From positions 1-64,000 of the forward strand of contig JBJHDH010000012.1 in assembly GCA_050486445.1 (NCBI GenBank): a stretch of DNA of 64,000 nt, in the 5' to 3' direction. The notes beneath the pieces are model-generated. The model was not told where the DNA came from and ran no database searches. It saw only the letters and a program-made list of their open reading frames with translations. The position numbers and the translations under genes were made by a program. The stretch is from Euryhalocaulis sp050486445 (GTDB taxonomy: Bacteria; Pseudomonadota; Alphaproteobacteria; Caulobacterales; Maricaulaceae). Shown here in pieces: positions 34,852-42,131 of the stretch. Positions within the stretch are counted from its first letter, which is position 1. Each line of letters begins with the position of its first letter.

Positions 34852-35145
34852 TTGGCCGCGATTCTCTGCTGGCTCGTATCGACGCTGATCTTTCTCGTTC
34901 AGATCGTCATCATCATTCAGGCTGTGGTTTCCTGGCTGGTCGCGTTCGACGTGGTCAACCGCTACAACCGGGTGGTGCAGGCGTTCTGGAACTTCTCCAA
35001 CGCCCTGTCAGAGCCGATCCTGCGCCCGTTCCGGCGCGTGGTGCCGACATTCGGCGGCGTCGACATCACACCGATTCTGGCGCTGATCGCGCTGGAGCTG
35101 GTGAAAAAGCTGTTCTGCTGGGCCATCTTCCAGATCGCATTTTGA
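34852..35145 (+). CDS. YggT-family membrane protein
   Basis: 97 residues from a TTG at 34852 with AGGAG about 15 bases upstream; the exact start is uncertain. Two helices: about 3-32 (ILCWLVSTLIFLVQIVIIIQAVVSWLVAF) and about 70-95 (ITPILALIALELVKKLFCWAIF). The YggT mark between them is NALSEPILRPFRRVVPTFGGVDITPI. Small proteins of this family take part in osmotic-stress tolerance or division-site organisation. It lies 81 bases upstream of folD. Confidence 0.88.
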   Translation: MAAILCWLVSTLIFLVQIVIIIQAVVSWLVAFDVVNRYNRVVQAFWNFSNALSEPILRPFRRVVPTFGGVDITPILALIALELVKKLFCWAIFQIAF

Positions 35146-35226
35146 GCGGCGGCGCCTTCACAGGACACCGCGCAGCGCCAAGGCGCGCGCGCGGGACTTA
35201 TTGAATCCTAAGAGGAGAGAGACGGC

Positions 35227-36123
35227 ATGAGCGGGACCATCATCGACGGCAAGGCGGCGGCGGAGCGTGTGCGCGCCCGCGTGGGCGAGGCGGCGCGGGC
35301 CCTGACGGCGAAGCACGGGGCCTCGCCCGGCCTGGCCGTGGTGCTGGTGGGCGAAGATCCGGCCAGCAAGGTCTATGTCCGCAATAAAGTGGAGCAGACC
35401 GAGGCCGCCGGGATGCGCAGCCTGGAGCACCGCCTGCCGGAAACCGCGAGCGAAGACGAAGTGGTCGCGCTGGTCGCGCAGCTGAACGCCGATCCGGAGG
35501 TGGACGGCATTCTGGTCCAGCTACCTTTGCCCAAGCACATCTCCAGCGACCGGGTGATCGCCGCAATCGACCCGGACAAGGACGTGGACGGCCTGACCGA
35601 GGCCAGCGCCGGGCGTCTGGTGCTGGGCCAGCCGGGCCTGCGCCCCTGCACCCCGGCCGGCTGTGTGATTCTGGCGGAAGATGTGCTGGGCGATCTTTCC
35701 GGCAAGCATTGCGTGGTGGTCGGCCGCTCGATTCTGGTCGGCAAGCCGGCGGCGCTGCTGTTCCTTGAAAAGAACTGCACCGTCACGCTGGCGCATTCGC
35801 GCACAAAGGACATCGCCGATATCTGCCGTCAGGCGGATATTCTGGTCGCCGCCGTCGGCCGGCCGCTGATGATAAAGGGCGACTGGGTGAAACCGGGGGC
35901 CTGCGTCATTGATGTCGGCATCAATCGGGTGCCGGCGCCGGAAAAAGGCGAGGGCAAGACCAGACTGGTCGGCGATGTCGATTATGACTCCGCCCTGCCG
36001 GTCGCGGGTTCGATCACCCCGGTTCCGGGCGGGGTCGGTCCGATGACCATCGCGGGCCTGTTGCGCAACACGCTGCTGGCGGCATGTCAGCGCCGGGGCT
36101 GGGAAACGCCCGCCGGGGTCTGA
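35227..36123 (+). CDS. folD: Methylenetetrahydrofolate dehydrogenase/cyclohydrolase FolD
   Basis: 298 residues, the usual length. Catalytic Lys in KVYVRNKVEQTEAAGM; DGILVQLPLPKHI and DKDVDGLTEASAGRLVLGQPGLRPCTPAGC of the active site; NADP-binding VGRSILVGKPAALLFLEKNCTVTLAHSRT; and the closing PVPGGVGPMTIAGLLRNTL. It interconverts 5,10-methylene- and 10-formyl-tetrahydrofolate in the cytoplasm for purine and formyl-Met synthesis. GAGGAGAGA-like sequence precedes the ATG. Confidence 0.97.
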   Translation: MSGTIIDGKAAAERVRARVGEAARALTAKHGASPGLAVVLVGEDPASKVYVRNKVEQTEAAGMRSLEHRLPETASEDEVVALVAQLNADPEVDGILVQLPLPKHISSDRVIAAIDPDKDVDGLTEASAGRLVLGQPGLRPCTPAGCVILAEDVLGDLSGKHCVVVGRSILVGKPAALLFLEKNCTVTLAHSRTKDIADICRQADILVAAVGRPLMIKGDWVKPGACVIDVGINRVPAPEKGEGKTRLVGDVDYDSALPVAGSITPVPGGVGPMTIAGLLRNTLLAACQRRGWETPAGV

Positions 36124-36214
36124 AGCCGGGCGGCCTGCTCCAAACGCAGTCATTGCGGGAACTCCGCCCTGTCCGCCCTCGTTTTAGGGGCGGCACAGAC
36201 GAGGAGATTCCACA

Positions 36215-36424
36215 ATGGGCAGCATGAAAAAGACTGCGAACAAGGCGAAGACGGAAGGCGTCAAGAACCAGGCCGCCGGCGCGGTTAAGGAAGGCGCCTC
36301 GAAACTCACCGGCAACAATTCCGGTGAGATCGAAGGAAAGGCGCAGAAGGCGATGGGTAAGGCGCAGGGCAAGGCCGGAAAGGCCATGGACCGCGGCGCC
36401 GACGAGGCCCGCCGCTCACTCTGA
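36215..36424 (+). CDS. CsbD-family small stress protein
   Basis: 69 residues, Lys/Ala/Gly-rich and highly charged: SMKKTANKAKTEGVKNQAAG, then KLTGNNSGEIEGKAQKAMGKAQGKAG. This is the CsbD pattern (repeat of A-x-G-x-x-K-E/Q-x-x-G), a small hydrophilic protein induced in general stress. GACGAGGAG precedes the ATG. A strong terminator follows within 40 bases, so it is probably monocistronic. Confidence 0.85.
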   Translation: MGSMKKTANKAKTEGVKNQAAGAVKEGASKLTGNNSGEIEGKAQKAMGKAQGKAGKAMDRGADEARRSL

Positions 36425-36429
36425 CGCCA

Positions 36430-36491
36430 GCCCGGGCCCGGAAACGGGCCGGGCGACCTTGGGCGCGCTCCCTTCGGGGAGCGCGCTTTTT
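36430..36491 (+). terminator. Rho-independent terminator after the csbD-like gene
   Basis: Two hairpins stand in series. The first has GCCCGGGCCCG/CGGGCCGGGC arms with a GAAA loop (near 36430-36454). The second is a perfect 10-base stem GCGCGCTCCC/GGGAGCGCGC (36463-36472 and 36477-36486) with a TTCG loop, followed by TTTTT (36487-36491). The second is a textbook terminator. Confidence 0.92.
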
Positions 36492-36563
36492 CATGCGCGG
36501 ATAGATGCGGATTGGGTATAGAAAGCGCCGCTATAAACACTGTGCCAACGGGAGGGGAAAACC

Positions 36564-37568
36564 ATGCGCAAGATCGCCACGGAAGAAGCGTTTTCGATTC
36601 CCGAGATCGCCGCCGCGCTGAACGGCGTCGCCAAGGCCGGCCAGAACAGCCTGGATATGCGGCTGGTGCGGGGCATCTATGGCGACAATCCTTCGCGCAA
36701 GGCGACGCTGGACGCGCTGCTGGATTTCGACCGGCGCGTGGAGATCATGGATCAGCACGGTGTGGACATGCAGCTGCTGCTGCTGACCGCGCCGGGCGTG
36801 CAGATGTTCGATGCGGAGACCGCGGTGCGGCTGGCGGCGCTGTCCAATGACATTCTGGCCGGACAGATTGCGCGCCGCCCTGCCCGCTTTGCCGGGCTGG
36901 GCAGTTTCGCGCCGCAGGATCCCAAAGCCGCGGCGCGCGAGATTGAGCGCGTGCGTACAAAGCTGAAACTGGGCGGCCTTGTCGTGAACAGCCACACCAA
37001 CAATGAGTGGTATGACAGCGAGAAATACTACCCGATCTTCGAGGCCGCCGAGGCGCTGGACGCGCCGATCTATATCCATCCGCGCGCGCCACGCTGGGAC
37101 ATGGCCGGCGGGTTCGACACATTCGGCATGGAAAACGCGCTGTGGGGCTATGGCGTCGAGGTCAGTACGCACTGTCTGCGCCTGATCTTCAGCGGCCTGT
37201 TCGACCGCTTCCCGAAGCTGAAAATCGTGATCGGCCATATGGGGGAGGCCATCCCCTTCTGGCTGTGGCGCATCGACTATATGCACAAGAACAGCGCCGT
37301 GGCCTCTGGCGCCGCGCCGGCGCTGAAGCTGACGCCCTCGGAATATTTCAAACGCAATTTCTGGATCACCACCAGCGGCCAGGAAAATCCGCTCGCGCTC
37401 CAATACAGTATCGACATGCTAGGCGCGGACCGGGTGATGTGGGCCATCGACTATCCCTATCAGCCGACAGAGCCCGCCGTGCGCTTCATGGACGATGCGC
37501 CGCTGGACGACGCGACCAAGACCCTCGTTTACGGCGAAACCGCCGCGAAGCTGTTCCATATCGGTTAG
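36564..37568 (+). CDS. Amidohydrolase-family decarboxylase (LigW/gamma-resorcylate type)
   Basis: 334 residues with a strong GGGAGGGG ribosome-binding site. The ACMSD-like branch marks are seen: RKIATEEAF at the N-terminus (Glu replaces the usual HxH metal pair), LTAPGVQ, LGSFAPQDPKAAAREI, YIHPRAP, IGHMGEAIPFWLWRIDYMH and WAIDYPYQPTEP (metal-binding Asp). The order and wording recall 5-carboxyvanillate decarboxylase LigW, which is non-oxidative and Mn-dependent. It would decarboxylate a hydroxybenzoate in the cytoplasm. It stands alone on the plus strand, before the ChrA gene. The precise substrate is not proven. Confidence 0.88.
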   Translation: MRKIATEEAFSIPEIAAALNGVAKAGQNSLDMRLVRGIYGDNPSRKATLDALLDFDRRVEIMDQHGVDMQLLLLTAPGVQMFDAETAVRLAALSNDILAGQIARRPARFAGLGSFAPQDPKAAAREIERVRTKLKLGGLVVNSHTNNEWYDSEKYYPIFEAAEALDAPIYIHPRAPRWDMAGGFDTFGMENALWGYGVEVSTHCLRLIFSGLFDRFPKLKIVIGHMGEAIPFWLWRIDYMHKNSAVASGAAPALKLTPSEYFKRNFWITTSGQENPLALQYSIDMLGADRVMWAIDYPYQPTEPAVRFMDDAPLDDATKTLVYGETAAKLFHIG

Positions 37569-37706
37569 GCGGAGCCGGAAACGTGCCGGCAGCGTAATCC
37601 TCCCCTGCCGGGGGAGCCCGATGCGGATAAGTCAGAGATACAAGGGAGCAGTCTTGCGCCCTTCACATCTGTATACGATAGGCCTGCAGCTTCAGGGGAT
37701 GCGCGC

Positions 37707-39116
37707 GTGAATCCGGACCAGAGTCGCACAGCGGGGGAAATGGCGGAGACAGAGCCGCCCGCGCCCTCTTTCGCCGAGGCTGTGCGCGTCTGGATGCGCG
37801 TTGGGCTGCTCTCCTTTGGCGGGCCGGCCGGCCAGATCGCGGTGATGCATCGTATCCTGGTCGAGGAGAAAGGCTGGATCAGCGAGCAGCGATTCCTGCA
37901 CGCGCTGAATTTTTGCATGTTGCTGCCGGGGCCGGAGGCGCAGCAGCTCGCCATCTATATGGGCTGGATTCTGCACCGCGTGCGCGGCGGGCTGGCCGCC
38001 GGCGGGCTGTTCGTGCTGCCGGGTTTCATCGCGCTGATGGTCCTGTCGGTCATCTATGCGCTGTGGGGAAACACCGGGCCCGTCGCCGCGATTTTTTTCG
38101 GGGTGAAGGCGGCGGTTCTGGCCATCGTGCTGCAGGCGCTGATCCGGCTGGGCGGGCGCACGCTGCGCAACGCCGCCCTTATGGCGCTGTCCGCCGCGGC
38201 CTTTGTGCTGATCTTTTTTTTCAGCGCACCCTTCCCCGCCATCGTGCTCGGCGCCGGGCTGATCGGCTATATCGGCGCGCGCGCCGGACGGCCGGAATTT
38301 CTCATGCCCGCGCATCATGGCGGCGCGGCGGAAGCGGCGAACACAGAGACCCCGGAAGCGGGCATGGAAACCAACGGCGCCCGCGCCACGCGCGCCGGGA
38401 TGCGCGCGCTGCGAACCGCCGCGCCGTTCCTGATCCTGTGGCTGGCGCCGCTGGCGCTGCTGCTCGCTCTGTTGGGACCGGAAGATGTGTTCAGCCGCAT
38501 CGCCCTGTTTTTCTCTGGCGCGGCGGTGGTTTCGTTCGGCGGCGCCTATGCCGTGCTGGCCTGGGTGGCGCAGGGCGCAGTGGAGACCTATGGCTGGCTG
38601 TCCCCATCCGAGATGCTGGACGGGCTCGGCATGGCCGAGACCACGCCCGGTCCGCTTATCATGGTGCTTCAGTTTGTCGGCTTTCTGGGCGCATATCGCG
38701 ACCCCGGCGGCCTGTCGCCGCTGCTGGCCGGGGCGCTGGGCGCGACGCTGGCGGTCTGGGTGACCTTCCTGCCGTCTTTCCTGTTCGTGTTCACCGGCGC
38801 GCCGCTGATGGAGCGGCTGCGCGGGGCGCGGGCGCTGTCCGGCGCGCTGGCTGCGATCACGGCGGCGGTGATCGGGGTGATCCTCAATCTCGCCGTCTGG
38901 TTCGCCATCCACGCCGTGTTCGCGGAGACAGAGACAGTGACGGCCGGGCCGCTGCGCTTCGATGCGCCGGTCTGGGCCAGCGCCGATCCGTGGGCGCTGC
39001 TGCTTTCCGCCGCCGCGATGCTGGCGGTGCTGCGGTTTCGTCTGGGCATGGCGTGGACGCTGGCGGGCGCGGCGCTGGCCGGGCTGGCGCTGCACGCCGC
39101 CGGCCTGATCGGCTAG
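37707..39116 (+). CDS. chrA: ChrA-family chromate efflux transporter
   Basis: 469 residues with two homologous CHR halves. The first (about 20-200) has GLLSFGGPAGQIAVMHRILVEEKGWISEQRFLHALNFCMLLPGPEAQQLAIYMGW. The second (about 255-465) has AVVSFGGAYAVLAWVAQGAVETYGWLSPSEMLDGLGMAETTPGPLIMVLQFVGF. About ten membrane helices are visible. The family exports chromate, taken up through sulfate routes. It starts with GTG (AGGGGAT upstream). No chrB or other chromate gene is near, so it may act as a general oxyanion exporter. Confidence 0.92.
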   Translation: MNPDQSRTAGEMAETEPPAPSFAEAVRVWMRVGLLSFGGPAGQIAVMHRILVEEKGWISEQRFLHALNFCMLLPGPEAQQLAIYMGWILHRVRGGLAAGGLFVLPGFIALMVLSVIYALWGNTGPVAAIFFGVKAAVLAIVLQALIRLGGRTLRNAALMALSAAAFVLIFFFSAPFPAIVLGAGLIGYIGARAGRPEFLMPAHHGGAAEAANTETPEAGMETNGARATRAGMRALRTAAPFLILWLAPLALLLALLGPEDVFSRIALFFSGAAVVSFGGAYAVLAWVAQGAVETYGWLSPSEMLDGLGMAETTPGPLIMVLQFVGFLGAYRDPGGLSPLLAGALGATLAVWVTFLPSFLFVFTGAPLMERLRGARALSGALAAITAAVIGVILNLAVWFAIHAVFAETETVTAGPLRFDAPVWASADPWALLLSAAAMLAVLRFRLGMAWTLAGAALAGLALHAAGLIG

Positions 39117-39126
39117 CCTTGCGGAC

Positions 39127-39545
39127 TTACTGAAGCGGCTGTTCCAGCCCCACCAGCCCGACCTGCGTGAAGCCCTCGGCGCGCAGCGTGTTCATCACTT
39201 CCATCAGCAGACCATAGGCGACCACGCGGTCGCCACGAATATAGATGCGCGTCTCCAGATCGCCGCCGGTCTCGGCCAGCAATTCCTCGCCCAGCGTCTC
39301 CATATTCACGCCGCGCTCGCCCAGCGCCAGCGTGGAGTCGGCGCGGATGGAGAGATAGACAGGCCGGTCGGGCCGCGCGTCGGCCGGCGCGTTCGAGGCC
39401 GGCAGATCGACCGCCACCGCCACGGTGGCCAGCGGCGCGGCGATCATGAACACGATCAGCAGCACCAGCATCACGTCCAGCATCGGCGTGACGTTGATCT
39501 CGTGGCTTTCCGGCAGATCGCCTTCGTCTTCCGCCATGCGCAGGC

Positions 39546-39549
<4 letters not shown>
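39127..39549 (-). CDS. exbD: ExbD/TolR-type protein (second system)
   Basis: 140 residues. The membrane helix with the functional Asp is HEINVTPMLDVMLVLLIVFMIAAPLA, and the periplasmic part ends LMEVMNTLRAEGFTQVGLVGLEQPLQ. The start overlaps the exbB-type stop by four bases. It lacks adjacent tolA/tolB/pal genes, so I favour an ExbBD role over Tol. It is convergent with chrA, with 10 bases between stops. Confidence 0.92.
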
Positions 39550-40271
<722 letters not shown>

Positions 40272-40491
40272 TCCCCGGTAGGGCCGCGTCTCGCAGGTTC
40301 CATACAGGCGCGGCGGTTAAGCGGCGCAGACTACCGGCAATCGCGCCGATTCAGAAACCCCTGCTTCACCGTGGAATTTCCAGTTCTACTCCCATACCGA
40401 CGCTATCCCCCGGAATGCGCGACTTGTCTGCCGTAGCCCGCAGGGCGAAGGCGGAAGCGCATGTCCGGGGCTCAGAAAAACTTAAACCTGG

Positions 40492-40501
40492 GAAACGTTT
40501 C
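40492..40501. promoter_or_regulatory. Perfect palindrome GAAACGTTTC, possible operator
   Basis: A 10-base perfect palindrome in the spacer upstream of the second exbB. LacI/GalR-family operators often centre on AACGTT, but the flanks here are not symmetric beyond the core, so the call is weak. Confidence 0.25.
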
Positions 40502-40505
40502 TGGG

Positions 40506-40535
40506 CCCCGGATACGGCCTGCGGCCGTTCCGGGG
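40506..40535 (-). terminator. GC-rich hairpin downstream of the DUF6152 gene
   Basis: Arms CCCCGGA (40506-40512) and TCCGGGG (40529-40535), with inner ACGGCC/GGCCGT and a 3-base loop. It lies 70 bases past the DUF6152 gene stop reading leftward. No T run follows directly, so termination would be weak or Rho-assisted. Confidence 0.35.
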
Positions 40536-40604
40536 GATAATCGTGGTTGGAAAAAGAGACCGGCCAGCGCTACTCGCATTACCGCCCCGGCACCGACACC
40601 CCCT

Positions 40605-41828
40605 TCAATCCCCGGAATATTCGCGGAAATCCGGCTCCTCGCAGGGCGTGGTGTCGAACGGTATGGCGGAGGGCAGGATATGGTCCGCGCCCCGATATTC
40701 CCCGGCCCAGTAATCGGGATCGGTCGCGGAATATTGCCGGCGCAGACCGCCGGTCTCCTCGTCGAGCCAGTAACGCTCGGTCACGCGCAGGCGCTCGCCG
40801 TGATAGACGGGCGGGCCGATAATGCCCGGCTCAAAACCAATCGTTTCGACCACCAGCACATCATCCTCCCACTGCCCCACCGAGTGACCGGCGCGCGAGG
40901 GCGCGAGGTCCGCCGGATGGCCGCGGCCGTCCAGATGGATGGTGCGCACCAGTTCGTGCTGGCCGTATTCGATGACAATCTCCGTATCGGTCTGGCCGAT
41001 GCGGTGGATCGGCTGGTCGAAGGTCCAGTCGAAAATGATGCTGGTCGCCTCGCAGCGCAGGCGCGGATTGATCGCGGGCGACTGGTCGTCATAGGCGTCG
41101 GCCAGCGCCTGACCCTGTTCGGTCAGTTCCACGGGCGACGTGGCGAAGGAGCGCAGCGAGGGATCGGCGCCCCGGCTGCCCGGAAACGGCGCGGCGCCGG
41201 GCGGCAGATCGCCGGGCGCCATCTCCCGCGCCGCGGTCACCGGCATCAGCCCGCCGACCAGACCGCGCGGATCGGTCATCACAAGCTGTTCCAGCGTCCA
41301 CAGCCCGGCGAAATTCGGCCGCCCGTCAGCGCGGCGCGCCTCACGCGTCACGGCGTGCTGCTCTTCCGGCGGCGTGATCTGGCCATAGCGGTCGATGGTG
41401 GAGCCATCGGCGAAGGTCACAGAGCCGACATAACAGCCGGTGGGATTCCGCCGGTCGGGCGCGCCGTCCATGATGATCGGATCGCCGACCGTGAACATCT
41501 CGCGCGTCCAGCCGGAGCGGCGCAGCACCGCCGCCGCGCGCATCTCGCAATGATAGACGGCCGGTTCGCCGTCCGGGCCCGGCGCCTCGATATGCAGCCA
41601 GGAATGCGGATTGACGAAGTCGATCCCGACCAGCACGCCCGCCACCCGTATGTCGGCGTTGAGGTCGTAGGTGCCAAAGCCGTGATGCGCCACGGCGGGC
41701 GAAACCGCGCCAGCCGCCACGCCAGCCGCCAGCAACGCGACTCCCGCCAGAGGGCCGCGCCGCGCATGGCTGGAACGCGGCGCCGGGCAGCCCGGCTGTT
41801 GTGACGGGAATCCTGTCCATCGCCGCAT
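40605..41828 (-). CDS. DUF6152-family exported protein
   Basis: 407 residues. A long N-terminus with a hydrophobic stretch (about 25-47, RGPLAGVALLAAGVAAGAVSPAVA) looks like a signal peptide. The mature start HHGFGTYDLNADIRVAGVLVGIDFVNPHSWLHIEA is the DUF6152 pattern. The second half (about 170-407) is rich in Asp/Tyr and includes YHGERLRVTERYWLDEETGGLRRQYSATDPDYWAG, common in larger members from degraders of aromatics and steroids. Function unknown. An inner start nearer the signal is possible. Confidence 0.75.
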   Translation of the reverse strand: MRRWTGFPSQQPGCPAPRSSHARRGPLAGVALLAAGVAAGAVSPAVAHHGFGTYDLNADIRVAGVLVGIDFVNPHSWLHIEAPGPDGEPAVYHCEMRAAAVLRRSGWTREMFTVGDPIIMDGAPDRRNPTGCYVGSVTFADGSTIDRYGQITPPEEQHAVTREARRADGRPNFAGLWTLEQLVMTDPRGLVGGLMPVTAAREMAPGDLPPGAAPFPGSRGADPSLRSFATSPVELTEQGQALADAYDDQSPAINPRLRCEATSIIFDWTFDQPIHRIGQTDTEIVIEYGQHELVRTIHLDGRGHPADLAPSRAGHSVGQWEDDVLVVETIGFEPGIIGPPVYHGERLRVTERYWLDEETGGLRRQYSATDPDYWAGEYRGADHILPSAIPFDTTPCEEPDFREYSGD

Positions 41829-42131
41829 GGTCTGTCCTCCCCTGACCTACATCTACTCCATTCTAGCCCCGGCGGCCCGGATCACGAAGCGGCGGAGGCC
41901 GCAAGGGGTTGCCGCTCGCGAAGGCTGGCGGGCCTGAAGGGAGATTTCTCGAATCCGGTTCTGGAAACGCTGGAGCGGTGGAACCGGATATTGGCGCCAC
42001 AGCCGCCAACAAGCGCGGGGCGGCGTGTCTGACGGCGGCGGGCAGTCTACCTCAACAACACGGCGAGGCTTCCAACGTAAAAAAGCCCCCGGCTTACGCC
42101 GGGGGCTTCTATCTATTCAGCGAGACTGAAC
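41829..42131. other. Intergenic region between the DUF6152 and G8 genes
   Basis: 303 bases without a supported gene. Its right end carries the terminator of the G8 gene (42077-42106). The part next to 41828 should hold the promoter of the DUF6152 gene, reading leftward, but I cannot place it. Otherwise nothing recognisable. Confidence 0.5.
42077..42106 (-). terminator. Rho-independent terminator of the G8-domain gene
   Basis: A perfect 9-base stem GCCCCCGGC/GCCGGGGGC (42085-42093 and 42098-42106) with a 4-base loop is flanked on the left by six A bases, which read as a T run on the minus strand. It lies 26 bases past the stop of the G8 gene. Confidence 0.9.

Larger units (their letters stand above)
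40272..40604. other. Intergenic region upstream of the second exbB
   Basis: 333 bases without a supported gene. It holds a perfect palindrome GAAACGTTTC (40492-40501), whose core AACGTT is common in LacI-family operators. Next to it is a hairpin of CCCCGGA/TCCGGGG arms enclosing ACGGCC/GGCCGT (40506-40535). The hairpin is 70 bases past the DUF6152 stop and may end that transcript, but the T run is poor. The rest shows no pattern. Confidence 0.5.
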
